Assembly: GCF_021130785.1 (NCBI RefSeq)
Contig: NW_025777461.1
Coordinates: forward strand, 29,832 to 93,831
DNA length: 64,000 nucleotides
Direction: 5' to 3'
Source of the DNA: Homalodisca vitripennis
Taxonomy: Eukaryota; Arthropoda; Insecta; Hemiptera; Cicadellidae
Of this stretch, positions 22,782 to 34,574 are shown piece by piece. Position 1 is the stretch's first letter. The number at the start of each line of letters is the position of its first letter. The notes beneath the pieces were generated by a model that saw nothing but the letters and a program-made list of their open reading frames with translations, did not search any database and had not been told where the DNA came from. Both the position numbers and the translations under genes were made by a program.

Positions 22782-25290
22782 TTCAAGATTTACACTTTGA
22801 ACACTATACATATCAGTAAATTATGAAAGTAATGTTCTTTATGATTAGCAAATATTTAATAGGAATTAAATTTGTTTAAATACTTAACAGTAAATTAAAA
22901 AATTATTGAAACAAATGTTTTAACCTATTGAGATCCAGACTGTCCTTCTGACATAGTTGGTTCTGTGTGATATATTATTCTATTTAAATATGGACTCCTA
23001 GGTACGTCAGTCTATAGGTAGTTTACATAATTCTTTGAACTGGGGTTGTAGCCTATCTTTTCTGGTGCTTATCATGCACCCAGGAATTGAGTAAATTATG
23101 TGAAACTACTGGACATCCCATATAACGACTGAAGTCCCATGTGCTCATTTGGCTATGCAGTGTAGGTCAATTCATCAGCAGTTCCTATTGTATGCAGGTC
23201 TAGTGGCAGAAGTCCAATAAACAATTCAGGACACTGCTCATTAGTTCTGTAACCGACCGATTGCTATTTGTCTCTGTGAAATATTAAAATATGAGCTCCT
23301 ATTTAAAATCCTGTACTTGCGAGATATATTCTGAACTAGTAGGTTGAACCCACTAATTGAAATTTATCATAAACTTTGTAGTGTGTATAGAAAGAGAAAG
23401 GCAATGGTGCAATTTCAAAAATAGCTATACTATTGTTTACATGGAAGATTACAGTGGTAGGCTGTGTTGTGATTAATGAACTAATGATAAAATTCGACAG
23501 TAAAATACATGAAAAAGGTATTTTTACAATTATACGATGTTCAGACATTATTCTGAATTTCATTTACGTTTGGTGCTAAAAAACCTATAGACAATACATT
23601 AGATTGTCTGTATTGTCAATATATTTGTGAAAGACCACAGACAATAGATTGGTTGTATCACACATCTTTATCAAATATTATAAACAAAATGTAAAAAGTT
23701 CAATTGTATAGTGACGAGTAAAGAAGACGATAGGATGTATTATTACATGCCTGGGTTAACCGGTGGTCGTATTTGCAGATGATAGATATTTATAGAGAAT
23801 TGTGCCTTGAATGCCATGATAACTGTTGATTATCACGAACAACAACGAATATATAGTCAAATATTTCAAAACTTATTACTTCCTGAACTAGCCCTGTTAT
23901 TTAATCAAGCTTCTTCTAGCAATGGCAACTAATATTCATACTCAATTGTCTACAACTGCTGTGTAGTGTTTATTCCTAGTTTATTGTGTCCATCCTGCTT
24001 AAATCATAACACCGTAGTTTATGTTTCACATTTACTACTTAAGATGCATAAGTATATGCAACATAGGGTAACTATTTAAATCTCCTTAAACAATGGTAAA
24101 TGGTAGACGTCTTTCATGACACAAAATACTTTTTCTGTTTCATAAATACATTGCTTGAGTTCTCAAATAACTCCACACAATAATACCTCAGTATGAAAGC
24201 AGAAGGTGAATACACAAGGTGCTAATATCAGGATAGTTTTACTTACACAACGTTTTAACTTGCGCAACAGATTTGAACTTCAGCTAATTTGGAACATACA
24301 TTGTTAATATGATTACTATGTTTCAATCTAAAACAAAAATGTATTTGTAGCAATTTTAATGACTTATTTTTTAATCCACATTGAGAATATACTAATTTTT
24401 GTTTTCATTATGATTAACAACTAAAACCTTAAGTAAACCAACAACTTTGTAATAGGGTTTGTTGGTTGTGTACTTCTACTACATACATCAGAGTTTGAAT
24501 AAAGATATTTGTATCTGATACTAATTAGTAGAGCATATATATTATAAGGTCAATTGTTTACAACAATAATGTCAATGTGTAGTATGGTTTAAATTTTTAA
24601 CACAATTGCGTACATATTTGATGAATTCAACATATTTTATTAAATTATGATATTTATAGAATATATATTCATGATCAATAAAAATGCTTGTTTGTTACCA
24701 TAGTAAAAATTATGCTACCTACTTTACAAATCGCTCTTCATACAAAATACATAGTACTCTATCTCAGAAAGATAGTTTAGGCAAGTACAGTTATTTAATG
24801 TAATCTCCTTTTTCTTTAGCCAAGCAGTTTGATTCTTATGTCATGGCCAATGTACGATATTAAAAAATGTGAAACATTATTCCACTTATTTTGATGTTTT
24901 AACACTAAATAGTTAAACAAACAGTTAATTTCCTAATTTATTAATTGTCACATAGGTTTAAAAAGACTGATAATGCACAATAAAACGATAAAATCTTAAT
25001 TAAAATTATTTTACTACATGAGTGTTAAAATATACTTAGTATAAAAATTCTTCAACAGAATAGGTTAATAATAATTTATATTTGATAATAAAAATACGAC
25101 CTTGCGTTTTTTAATGCGTACAATTTAAAGTTAGATTTTGAAATTATTAACAATACAAATTTCTGATTAGTATGATGATGATTTTTTTAGTAATATTTTA
25201 ACTTTTAAATAATAATTCAGATAAGAAGAATTGGCATTTTCAAAGTAGAGATTTCCATCTTCGGAAGAAATAGTAATACAACTGACTCAC
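22782..25290. other. Intronic AT-rich DNA of the NUDT6-like gene
   Basis: The remainder of the intron between exons 3 and 4, right of the fold-back element. I see no coding frame, RNA gene or repeat with defined ends. Confidence 0.6.
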
Positions 25291-25506
25291 CAGGCTCCAC
25301 ATAGCCACCGGGCAGCTTCCAGTAAGGCTGGTTTCTGGTAGCGTTCCTGGACCACCAGAAGTTTGTTCTCTGTGTTGACAACTACCGCCCCCACACCAAA
25401 TCATGGTATGTGAAAACACAGGGATGTGTGACTCCCCTGCAGCCAGCCACCGCACCATCGCTACCTCACTGCCATCCCGCGCTGCATGGTGGAATCTGAA
25501 ACCATT
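25291..25506 (-). CDS. NUDT6: NUDT6-like Nudix hydrolase, exon 3, with two 1-base surpluses
   Basis: The acceptor GCGAGCAG precedes AATGGTTTC at 25506; the donor is GAGCCTG|GTGAGT at 25291. The peptide starts NGFRFHHAARDGSEVAMVRW, the NUDT6 family GF.FHHA motif, and goes on through IPVFSHTM, GAVVVNTENKLLVVQER and YWKLPGGYVEPG, the first half of the Nudix box. Two frame changes are needed: one extra A (plus strand) in AAA at 25398-25400 and one at 25324-25325. Both are homopolymer extensions, and removing both makes the exon length fit the phases of its neighbours. Either they are sequencing errors or the gene is decaying. An acceptor at 25529 is also possible. The 5' part of this exon is the source of the adjacent 185-bp tandem array. 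Confidence 0.8.
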
Positions 25507-26386
25507 CTGCTCGCTGTCAACCCAGCCGTCTGGTCTACTGAACAACAGTTTAACTATTGCTTCACAACTACTGCCCTGACATCAGTCATGGTATGTGCAA
25601 ACACAGGGATGTGTGACTCCCCTGCAGCCAGCCACCGCACCATCGCTACCTCACTGCCATCCCGCGCTGCTAGGTGAAATCTGAAACCATTCTGTTCGCT
25701 GTCAACCCAGCCGTCTCGTCTACTGAACAACAGTTTAACTATTGCTTCACAACTACTGCCCTGACATCAGTCATGGTATGTGCAAACACAGGGATGTGTG
25801 ACTCTCCTGCAACCAGCCACCGCACCATCGCTACCTCACTGCCATCCCGCGCTGCTAGGTGGAATCTGAAACCATTCTGCTCGCTGTCAACCCAGCCGTC
25901 TGGTCTACTGAACAACAGTTTAACTATTGCTTCACAACTACTGCCCTGACATCAGTCATGGTATGTGCAAACACAGGGATGTGTGACTCCCCTGCAGCCA
26001 GCCACCGCACCATCGCTACCTTACTGCCATCCCGCGCTGCTAGGTGGAATCTGAAACCATTCTGCTCGCTGTCAACCCAGCCGTCTGGTCTACTGAACAA
26101 CAGTTTAACTATTGCTTCACAACTACTGCCCTGACATCAGTCATGGTATGTGCAAACACAGGGATGTGTGACTCCCCTGCAGCCAGCCACCGCACCATCG
26201 CTACCTCACTGCCATCCCGCGCTGCTAGGTGGAATCTGAAACTATTCTGCTCGCTGTCAACCCAGCCGTCTGGTCTACTGAACAACAGTTTAACTATTGC
26301 TTCACAACTACTGCCCTGACATCGGTCATGGTATGTGCAAAACACAGGGATGTGTGACTCCCCTGCAGCCAGCCATCGCATCATCA
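25402..26386. repeat. 185-bp tandem array derived from NUDT6-like exon 3
   Basis: The unit recurs at exactly 185 bp: ACCATTCTG-type starts at 25501, 25686, 25871, 26056 and 26241, and CATGGTATGTG at 25402 and 25587. There are about 5.3 copies with only a few substitutions between them. On the minus strand each unit carries intron-like sequence ending TTGTTCAG, then the exon coding GWVDSEQNGFRFHHA through IPVFAHTM. It stops before the Nudix box, so only the innermost copy is joined to a full exon. 185 is not a multiple of three, so the copies cannot be read through in frame. Confidence 0.93.
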
Positions 26387-27063
26387 CCATCTTATTTAAA
26401 AGTGTACACTTCTGCAACGAAGTTGGGGTACTTTTTTGCAAGGAGTATTTGAAATCACAATACTTTATTGTTTAATAGTTTAAACCTTTTATGAGAGGGT
26501 TTATTTTAGTTTAGGAATTCCCACATATATTTTTTAATGGATGCACTCAATTATATATACATATAAACAAAAAATAAACAAAAGGAGGTTTGTTTGTTAT
26601 GAACTTATTGTTGATTCTGATTTCAAAGGAGACTTTGGAGGCCAAGAAACCTTTAGCTTTTTAAGAGAAGCAACTTACCATCCTTGTTTTCCTTCTAGTT
26701 TAGCTTCTACTTCCAGATCAACCTTGCCTTTACAAGAAGTACCAACTTTTCTCAGGGCAGGGTACACCTTATGATCAGCAGATAAACATTGGAAAACATG
26801 GTGTGTAAATATCGTATGCTTACTGCTACAAAAAGGGGGTTTGCATTTAGGTCATGTTGTGGGACTTGGGAGGTAAATAAGCAGGGAATCCATATTCCCA
26901 TTCCAGTTTGTAAGATTTATTTTGTTAAAACAACCAAGTAACTTCACTGATCGTTATTTTAATACTGTTGGAAGGGACTGAATGCTTGACAGGTCCAGGA
27001 TATTTAGTCTTCAGGCTCACAGACTAAGCTGAATTAATGGTATTTTACTCACAAAGAGCTTAC
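26387..27063. other. Intron between exons 2 and 3 outside the array
   Basis: A minus-strand frame at about 26780-26690 ends in a GTAAGT donor-like site and could be an alternative exon. Exons 2 and 3 join without it at the length expected for NUDT6, so I left it out. Confidence 0.5.
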
Positions 27064-27191
27064 CTTTGTTAGAAGAGGAACCCATTCCGACTGACCAAGG
27101 CTAATGTAGAACCAAGCAGCAGACTTCTTCTGTGAGGTCCACTCCTGCAGGGAAGCTAGAACATCATTTCCATTAGGCAAAGCTGTCAATT
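27064..27191 (-). CDS. NUDT6: NUDT6-like Nudix hydrolase, exon 2
   Basis: 128-bp exon. The acceptor GAAAAG precedes AATTGACAG at 27191 (weak pyrimidine tract); the donor is ACAAAG|GTAAGC at 27064. The codon split between exons 1 and 2 (G|AA) gives Glu. The peptide ELTALPNGNDVL, then SLQEWTSQKKSAAWFYISL and SEWVPLLTK matches the NUDT6 N-terminal domain pattern of W......AVWL.I....S..IP, which precedes the GF.FHHA motif by the same distance as in vertebrate NUDT6. It ends in phase 0. Confidence 0.78.
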
Positions 27192-28093
27192 CTTTTCAGG
27201 TACAAAACCGTATTTTCCATGAAAAACTTTTAAAATACAAATTATTTAAGCTAAACTAGTGTAATTTTTTAGTAAAAAGGTGCATTTTAGACTAAAAAAA
27301 CCCTTTAACAGTCACACACAGGAAATATATTATGCCATACTAGTTTTCTTAAAAACCACCATGCTTGAGAAATATCGTACTATATTAGTTTTATACACAC
27401 ATTTTTTTAACAGCTAATATTATGTTATTTTGCGGCGTATTAGATAGGAAACGATTAGGTGTTTGAGGTAAGACTATGCAAGTGAGGGCAATGTTAGTGA
27501 CAAAGAAGTGATGCTGATTGACCCTGCAGTTTCCAACAATGAATCACTGATGACTACGACTGCATGACTGGGATTATTCCTTAGAGGATGATTAAGGTAG
27601 GTATGGTATATTTTGTTTTGTTAAACCATGTTGGTATACCTCAAAGTCGTGCAATATTATTGAAAGTCTAGAAATGCATCAGCCTGATGCCTGTAATAAT
27701 GCTAGTAGTCTACCAACTGCATCTGCTGTTCCACTCCTCTTACCCTACCCAACCTACACTTCCCTTCAAATTCTACTCCACGCGGGAACCATTACACATC
27801 TAAATAATCTATTTGCAGTAGCCTACTTTTTGTTACTTGACAGCTTACAGGTAGGTACTTGACAACTGAAATCTAATTAAGTAGCATTCAACATCATGGA
27901 ATCATTACACATAAATTTATTTACTCTATGAAATATACAACTGACATTATATTAAAAAAGAATTGTAATCTTTAGAAATCAATACAGACAAAATTTCAAA
28001 TACCCAACATATTCCTATAATGGTATCTGTAAATCAAAACAAAACATTACAAAATCCGGAAATTGAATTCAACCAATTAAAATTAAAACCTAC

Positions 28094-28214
28094 CTTCAAG
28101 TTTGGTAATAAAATTACTTGTACTGCAGATGTTGTTTTTAGATTTAACATGTATTCCTTTGTACCTGTCTTCTTTCCCCGTGAACACACTGGAGTTAGTT
28201 ATGTTTTCTGCCAT
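28094..28214 (-). CDS. NUDT6: NUDT6-like Nudix hydrolase, exon 1 (first recognised coding exon)
   Basis: The proposed start is Met at 28214-28212 (MAENITNSS). The peptide VFTGKEDRYKGIHVKSK resembles the NUDT6 N-terminal F.G..DRY.G..V segment. The donor is CTTGAAG|GTAGGT at 28094, leaving one base of a split codon that pairs with exon 2. The frame is open upstream to 28289, and an acceptor-like ATTTTTCAG sits before 28252, so the exon may begin there with the 5' UTR or extra residues coming from a further exon that I cannot locate. No mitochondrial targeting peptide is evident from this start. No promoter motif is assigned. Confidence 0.65.
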
Positions 28215-28252
28215 TGAGGTGAGTGAGTTTGTACTGGGTGTATTTGCCTTCC

Positions 28253-29328
28253 TGAAAAATGTTATATTATTATTTAACTTTTGTATCAAATTAGGTAGTT
28301 TACATACTTTTTAAACATGCCACATATAAAAGGTACAATATAACTTTTCTGCTACTTTAAAATACTGCTCTTATTTTGTACTTATTTTACCACAAATGTT
28401 ATATATCTACATTCATAAGGCAAACCACTGTTAGAACCTTCAGTTCTTTAAATTTCTGTCAACAGCTGTTTCTGTTGTTGAGCTTTGCAAGCACTCTAAT
28501 AGCTTTTTTCTGATGCAGTAAACAGGTCAAAGTGCCAAATGCACTTGTTAGGCCAAGGGTAGGTCAAGACAGTTTCAAGGACAACAATATTTTAGCAGTC
28601 TAGCTTGAAAAAGAGTCCACCTGATAGAAATAATGCTGTAGCTAATACTCTAATGTAGTTCTAAACTTTTTTGGATTCACTATTTTTGTTGCAAATTTTG
28701 TTAGCGCATGATAACTTAAAAGACTTAAGTTAACATACAATGGTTGTTTTTTGAACAAAGCCAACCTATGTACCTTCAATTGGTAGTTTTGTGACTAATG
28801 TCATAGCTATGGATTGTTTGGCTGGGGTTAATTAAATTCTGGCTTAAATGACTAACTCGTATAGCCCATATAAAGGCAGGGTACCGTAAGTACAACTAGT
28901 TTCACAAACAGATCTAGGCAAAGCTCCCATGTGGTGGACGAAAAATAGCCCTTATGGCTTTTTTTGTAGGTAATATAAGAATAGTATCTAGATTGGTCTT
29001 AAAACCTCCTCAAATGGTTATTGAATATACACTATGTAATTCGATTACACTAAAGTACAACAACTTACTGTAGATAAAATGTTTACATTGTTCAATTTAC
29101 AGCTGGTCCAAAACATGAGACCTGGCCCTCCTTACAACTAAAAGGCCAGAATAAATTTTTTCCAATGCTTTTGATGTTCCAACCATGAGGGACAACCGTC
29201 CAGCATCATTCCCAACATATTCATAGAATCAGACATTTGCAGTCTATCTTCCCAAATAAAAACATTTCGAGAGCTGAAGTAGTGTTGACCCTCTGTTGGG
29301 TTTGAATAGATAGATACCACATATTATC
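28253..29328. other. Upstream DNA of the NUDT6-like gene, nothing recognised
   Basis: No second gene or repeat with ends is visible. A promoter is presumably somewhere here or further right, but no element is convincing. Confidence 0.5.
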
Positions 29329-30129
29329 AAAGTATGATTACCAGACCCAGTTTTTATACCGCTCAGTACGATATATCACCGATACTTCATAAACCAAATA
29401 ATAACTATTAATCAATATCAACAAAGCCTATGTACAATACAAAAGGAAAATCATATGTTTGAAATTGAAAGAATTAATTAAGTATAATATAATGACATAC
29501 CTAATAAATAATAAAGTAGCCATTAACCCTCAAACAAACAATAATTACTATAGATAATGGGAAAAATTGTATTAAAAATAATTATAATAAACCATAACAA
29601 CTAAAGAAACATATTAAAACTGTCTAAACTAACACAGTGTATTGTCTTTCAACACTAGTTTAGATGATTTCCTAAAGTTAAGTATCAGTTTAAATTTAGA
29701 TTGAGCCACATCAAACAAAATCTTTACAATCTTAAAATGTATTTACATTGTTACCGATTTCAGTAAAATATTCAAATGAATTAACTATTATCGGATGATT
29801 ATATCGATGGGCTGCAGTATAATAAGCGACCGCCACAAACGAATAATTGATATTCTTGATTATCTAAAGTACCAAAACCAAAATATCAAACTGAATTATG
29901 ATATGTAGGTATTTTAAATTACAACAAAGTTGAGCTGTTTTTATAACTAAAAAGTAATAGTTTAATTATGAATAAAATACTATCTAACATACGCTTTGTA
30001 TATTTATAAAATCAAACAGTTACTTTCTTTTTACTATTTTGAAGGATAAACATGTCTGCCAGCTTGTGGCACATATGACACATGTACATTACCATTTTAC
30101 TAGAGAATTTAGAACAATTCTATTCTAGG

Positions 30130-30860
30130 GAAGATAAACCTAATTTTACAAGGACATCTGAATTGGGCTTTTGAAAACGTAAAGGCTGGTTCCTATTGAA
30201 TAAAACTGAGCCTCAACGAAAACTCAGAAGATTGCCTGTACTCTGATCTGTGCGGAAACTTAAGTTCTGGATAAAGTTAAATTTTTCGGGTTTACACTGG
30301 ACAAGAAACTTACCTGGAATAGCCATGTAACCAACATTTGCTCAAGAATAGCCGGGAAACATTCCTGCTGCAACGGCTTAAGTCTATACTGTCTAGACTA
30401 TGCTTAATGACAGTTTATCATGCACTTTTCCACAGCCATATCTTATATAGCTTCCAGCTATGTGGACACATGTAAAGAAGTGACATCATGATTCTTAAAA
30501 AAAAGCCATGCATATTATTACATATCAGCTGAACCATGGGACTATTGTAGACCTATATTTATGGAACTGGTAATCCTGTCAATCTATAGTAAACATATCC
30601 TCATAAGCTTGCTTTATGTTGGAGATAACCTGGACCTCTTTCCGTGAGAAATGAGATACATACCTATAACACCTGCGGGAGGCTTAGACTCAATATACCA
30701 TACTGTCAGCTAAGCAAAAAGAAAGACTACTTCCCTATTCCAGCTGTTAGGCTTTACAATGCCCTGCCAACTGAAGTGAAAGCGTTAGATCCTAGTGAGT
30801 TTAGGTAAGGTTGATTCTCAGGCTAACCCACTCTACTTTGTAAAAGAATATTTTTATGTT
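30130..30860 (+). mobile_element. Decayed Jockey-like LINE 3' fragment
   Basis: Stitched frames read KFLGFTLDKKLTWNSHV, ICSRIAGKHSCCNGL and later KDYFPIPAVRLYNALPTEV, which are the RT thumb region and the C-terminus of Jockey-type ORF2. No frame is open for long. A 58-bp tandem duplication follows at about 30895-31000. Confidence 0.65.
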
Positions 30861-30894
30861 AACTGGGACTTATAAACACCAACACACCATCATC

Positions 30895-31000
30895 AAGTTT
30901 GTAAATATTGGTTTTATTTATTGTTGACACAGTCTATCCAGCTTCACAAGTTTGTAAATATTAGTTTTATTTATTATTGACGCAGTCTGTCCAGCTTTGC
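30895..31000. repeat. Tandem duplication, ~58-bp unit, two copies
   Basis: AAGTTTGTAAATATTGGTTT...CAGTCTATCCAGCTT is repeated as AAGTTTGTAAATATTAGTTT...CAGTCTGTCCAGCTT, with a few substitutions. Confidence 0.75.
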
Positions 31001-31205
31001 TGGTTAGAGATGAAGCAGAAGATATTCAAGGGTAGGTGTTATACAATACCTATATTAAAAGGAGCTGGCAATAATGAATTGCAAATAACTGTAATTAAAA
31101 TGATTTTTATTCAATAATTTAGATATTTATAATCGATAATTTGGTACACTGATTTGATTGTTGGTGGCCGCTAACTCTACTTCAGCCTATAAATGAGTGA
31201 AATTA

Positions 31206-32535
31206 TACTGTATATTGTTTGTAAAACAAAATTTATGCCAATCTCTTTGAATCCTCAGTCGGATATGTCTTAGAAAATCTGATTAAACATAATTGTGGAA
31301 ATCATAGTAACAGTACCTGTAATTGCGAAGCAATCGAAAAAATAAACTCGTATAAATATCTTGGCGTTATTATAGATTTCCGTTTGAAATGGTCAATTCA
31401 TATTGAATATCTCAAACAAAATACCCGAGAGTATATCTTTGCCTTTAAGAACCTTAGGGATATTCTTGCTGTTCAAGAAATGAAAATGGTATATTATGCA
31501 TACGTGCAATCTCTTTTTGCATTTGGGATAATTTCTTGGGGGGCAGCTTATAAATCAAATCTTGATCCTCTGTTTACGGTTCAGAAATCAATTTTGAAAG
31601 TAGCTTTTAAAAAATGTCATAGATTTTCAACATCCATTTTATTTCAAGAACTAACATTTTTACAATAAGACAACTTTTTATAAAATTTCTTTTAATACAC
31701 ATGTATAAAAATTTAGATGATTTATTTGAAAGAACTCAACACACCCATAACACACATTATTCTAGATCAACAGGAATTCTACCACTGCAATTAACTAAAT
31801 CTTATTCAAACACCAACTCATACTATCTAGCTCATGTGCTTTTTATTAATATAAGTAAACAGTTTCCTAATTTTAGTTTTTTCAATGAAATTTCTACAAT
31901 TATCATTAAAAGGAAAGTTAACCAGTGGATATTATCATTGTCTATTGAGGAGGACCGAGGCAGTATTGTCTACGAACTACGGGGCGGACAGTTTGACATG
32001 TGGACAGCCACCACTCCTATCCCATCATTATTTATTATCACTACCCCATTATAATCTGCGGTGACTCTGCTTATTTACCCTTGTTGCTAATATGTAAAAT
32101 GTTTTTAAAATTAATAATATTCAATTCTTTAAAACAGGTACATATTAAAATTACACGGTTTTTTCCTTTTAATATACTTATTCCATATTCACGTATGTAT
32201 GTGGTATATAATAGTGTATTATTTTGTATTATATTTTATATTAATTTTTTTTATGTATATATCCAGTCCGTTATTTCTTCAGGCGTGAGCAACACGAGTC
32301 TACGCACAGGCATCATAGCCCATGCAGGCTCATTTCCCGAGGACAATGTTTTATACATGATGTTATTTTTATGATGTTTATTTTATGATGATTATTTTTT
32401 ATGATATTTATTCTTTGTTCTCATTTCAAACTCTGTTCGGTAATGTAATAAAAATTTTTTAGAAGTTAATTGTACAGTTTGGATTGTAATATTGTACATA
32501 TATTTGGGAAATAAATCAATTCATTCATTCATTTG
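31206..32535 (+). mobile_element. LINE 3' fragment with ATTC-repeat tail
   Basis: 5'-truncated copy beginning in the RT thumb. The tail is (ATTC)n at about 32519-32535. The 3' UTR is some 480 bp long, much longer than that of the LINE at 1-3239, so this is a different family. The copy lies just inside the right-hand 29-bp inverted repeat at 32545-32573. Confidence 0.75.
31350..32054 (+). pseudogene. LINE ORF2 C-terminal part
   Basis: SYKYLGVIIDFRLKWSIHIEYL starts the recognisable part at about 31350, followed by YYAYVQSLFAFGIISWGAAY and VQKSILKVAFKK, a standard RT thumb/connection block. A stop at 31666-31668 separates this from a second frame (31701-32054) with FERTQHTHNTHYSRSTGIL, the expected next segment. 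No catalytic residues are included. Confidence 0.72.
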
Positions 32536-32573
32536 TTAATATCAATAAAAACTGGGTCCGGTTACCATACTTT

Positions 32574-34123
32574 AACTGCACCAGCCCCTCAATGAGCAGC
32601 CCCTCCTTCTAGCACCCCCTAAAGGAGTTAGTGCTAGGAACATAAATTATTTTTTGTGTTCGACTATAGTAGGCCTATGTTTTCAAATGTCTTTAGTAAC
32701 ATTGCCTCATGCTACTTGACACCATCTAGATGTTCTTCACTGTCTACACAAGACTCTGGGGTTGCTATTTACTTTAGCCACGTCTGCTATAACGATATCA
32801 AATAACATTTATCAATTAAAATAGTATGTTTTGATACCCAGAAAGAATTTTTAGTAGATCGCGATGCATAATTGCTTACTAACTGATAATATGTTTCAAC
32901 GTTTAGGTTTCACATTTTAGGTTATATCTCGAATAGTCCAAAAATTTAGGGGACCAAGGGGAATCCATCTTTTTAGGTGGGGGGGATAACAAGCTAAGGA
33001 GGGGTAGGAAACAGAGATGATAATCAGCATCAACACAGGCCAACAAAGTAGAAGAAACTTTAGAGGTCCGAGCATTTTTGCAACAATTTCTACCTCTATA
33101 TTGACATTTATTCTTCTGTCATCTCCTCTGCTCCTGTTTCTAAACATTTTTTCAGCATTTTTCTACCGATGTGCATCTATGCTGTGCATCTCGTTATTGC
33201 TTAGTTATTTTCAGCCATTTTGGGATTGGTCAGACTTTCTGCCTTGTAAATTCCGAAATAAAAACTTTTTTTCACATCACCATCATCTATTTTGTGCTGG
33301 TGCCTTTTCAAGTGCAGTTATGTTTTCGTGGTTTGTTAAAAACAATGGGATTACCTTTGACTAGTGATTGAGCCAGTGATCAACAAGTGTAATGGATGTT
33401 CACTTAAGTTGTTCAACAGCAGTGCAATGAACAATTCCCAAATTGTTTCATTTTGTGTGAGACACACAGTTTTAAATGGATCTTCGTTGTGTGATAGATG
33501 TGGCAGCCACTTTCCTCTATCTAAGAATACATTGTTATTTCGTTGTTTAAGGTGGGTCTCTAAATCAAATAAAAAGAAGAAGCAGTGTACCTATAACTTA
33601 TCTGCATTGTTTGCATAAGTGGCTCTTATTTTTATTACTTTATATTTTCATTCATATTTGTTATTTTAATTATGTTTGAGATTTTATTACTTGAATTCAT
33701 GTGGTGGCTGGTTGATTTTCTAATGTCAGATTAAGATTATCGAATATTTGGTAGGGCGGAAAGGGGGCACTCATGTGATCTGAGCCCGAACTACTACTCG
33801 AGGATGTTTTTCCTTTTTTGCCAGCAGTGCAGAGTGGCACCAATATTATAAATGGCCAGGGGTTTTTCCGTTATAATTTCGGTTATTATTTAGGCTTCCC
33901 CTATTTTATGTCTATTGTACTAATATCCTATACATTTAATTGGAAATTATAAGATTAAAGATCGAGGTGGCAAATCACAAATTTGACGTTATCAACGTAT
34001 TCTGCTCATCCTCCTGAACAAAAAATATATATGGTTTTAGGTGGTGCAAATAACGGGATATTAATATATACATAAATAGTTAAGTTCTTAATGTTCTGTT
34101 TGTGTGCTGTGTCTGGATATCTG
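32574..34123. other. Intergenic DNA, one unassigned frame
   Basis: A frame at 33364-33618 (84 codons) has two Cys-x2-Cys pairs but no domain I recognise; it is probably chance. Otherwise nothing is evident. Confidence 0.5.
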
Positions 34124-34453
34124 TAAATATTATCTGAGGGTGGGACTGATAGCGTATCTGTTATCTAAGCGCTCTGGGGCAGAAGTCAGAGATAACGTGT
34201 AATGTAGGTTGGATCGAGTGAGCGCGTGACAATCATGGGTCAACCATCCACTAGTTCGACCAATCGTAGTGAACTGGTGTGTCATAAATATTATCTGCGG
34301 ATGGGACTGATAGCGTACCTGTTATCTGAATGCTCCGGGGGGCAGAAGTCAGTGCTTCACTAGATATCGTGTACTGTAGTTTGAATCTAGTGAGTGCATG
34401 ACGATCATGGATCAACCATCCACTAGTTCGACCAATTGTAGTGAATTGGTGTG
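34124..34453. repeat. Tandem duplication, ~161-bp unit, two copies
   Basis: TAAATATTATCTGAGGGTGGGACTGATAGCG at 34124 recurs at 34285 as TAAATATTATCTGCGGATGG and onward; CAACCATCCACTAGTTCGACCAAT ends both units. Quoted stretches are truncated. Confidence 0.8.
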
Positions 34454-34476
34454 TCGGAGTGTTTTGTCGGGCATGT

Positions 34477-34560
34477 TAACCCATTGCGGATCACTGACGA
34501 GCTGGGCTCGTCACACAGCGGCCGGGCCTAACGGTGACGAGCTCAGGTCGCAAAAGCGGT
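34477..34560. mobile_element. Possible piggyBac-type terminal remnant
   Basis: TTAACCCATTGCGGATCACTG is followed by GACGAGCTGGGCTCGTC, a near-perfect palindrome, and GACGAGCTCAGGTCGC. A TTAA target next to CCC and internal GACGAGCTC palindromes are features of many insect piggyBac-like ends. No matching right end was found nearby. Confidence 0.35.
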
Positions 34561-34574
34561 CTGCTTTTAAATTT

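Noticed and set aside
25486..26319. Plus-strand open frames repeating in the 185-bp array
   Set aside because: They are antisense shadows of the exon-derived repeat; 185 is not divisible by three and the frames stop in each unit.
25402..26386. 185-bp array considered as a CRISPR-like or satellite array of unknown origin
   Set aside because: Units are contiguous without spacers and are explained by the adjacent NUDT6-like exon.
26690..26780. Minus-strand frame ending in a GTAAGT donor-like site
   Set aside because: NUDT6-like exons 2 and 3 already join in phase and at the family's usual spacing without it.
33364..33618. 84-codon frame with two Cys-x2-Cys pairs
   Set aside because: No recognisable domain, no splice or homologous context; likely chance.
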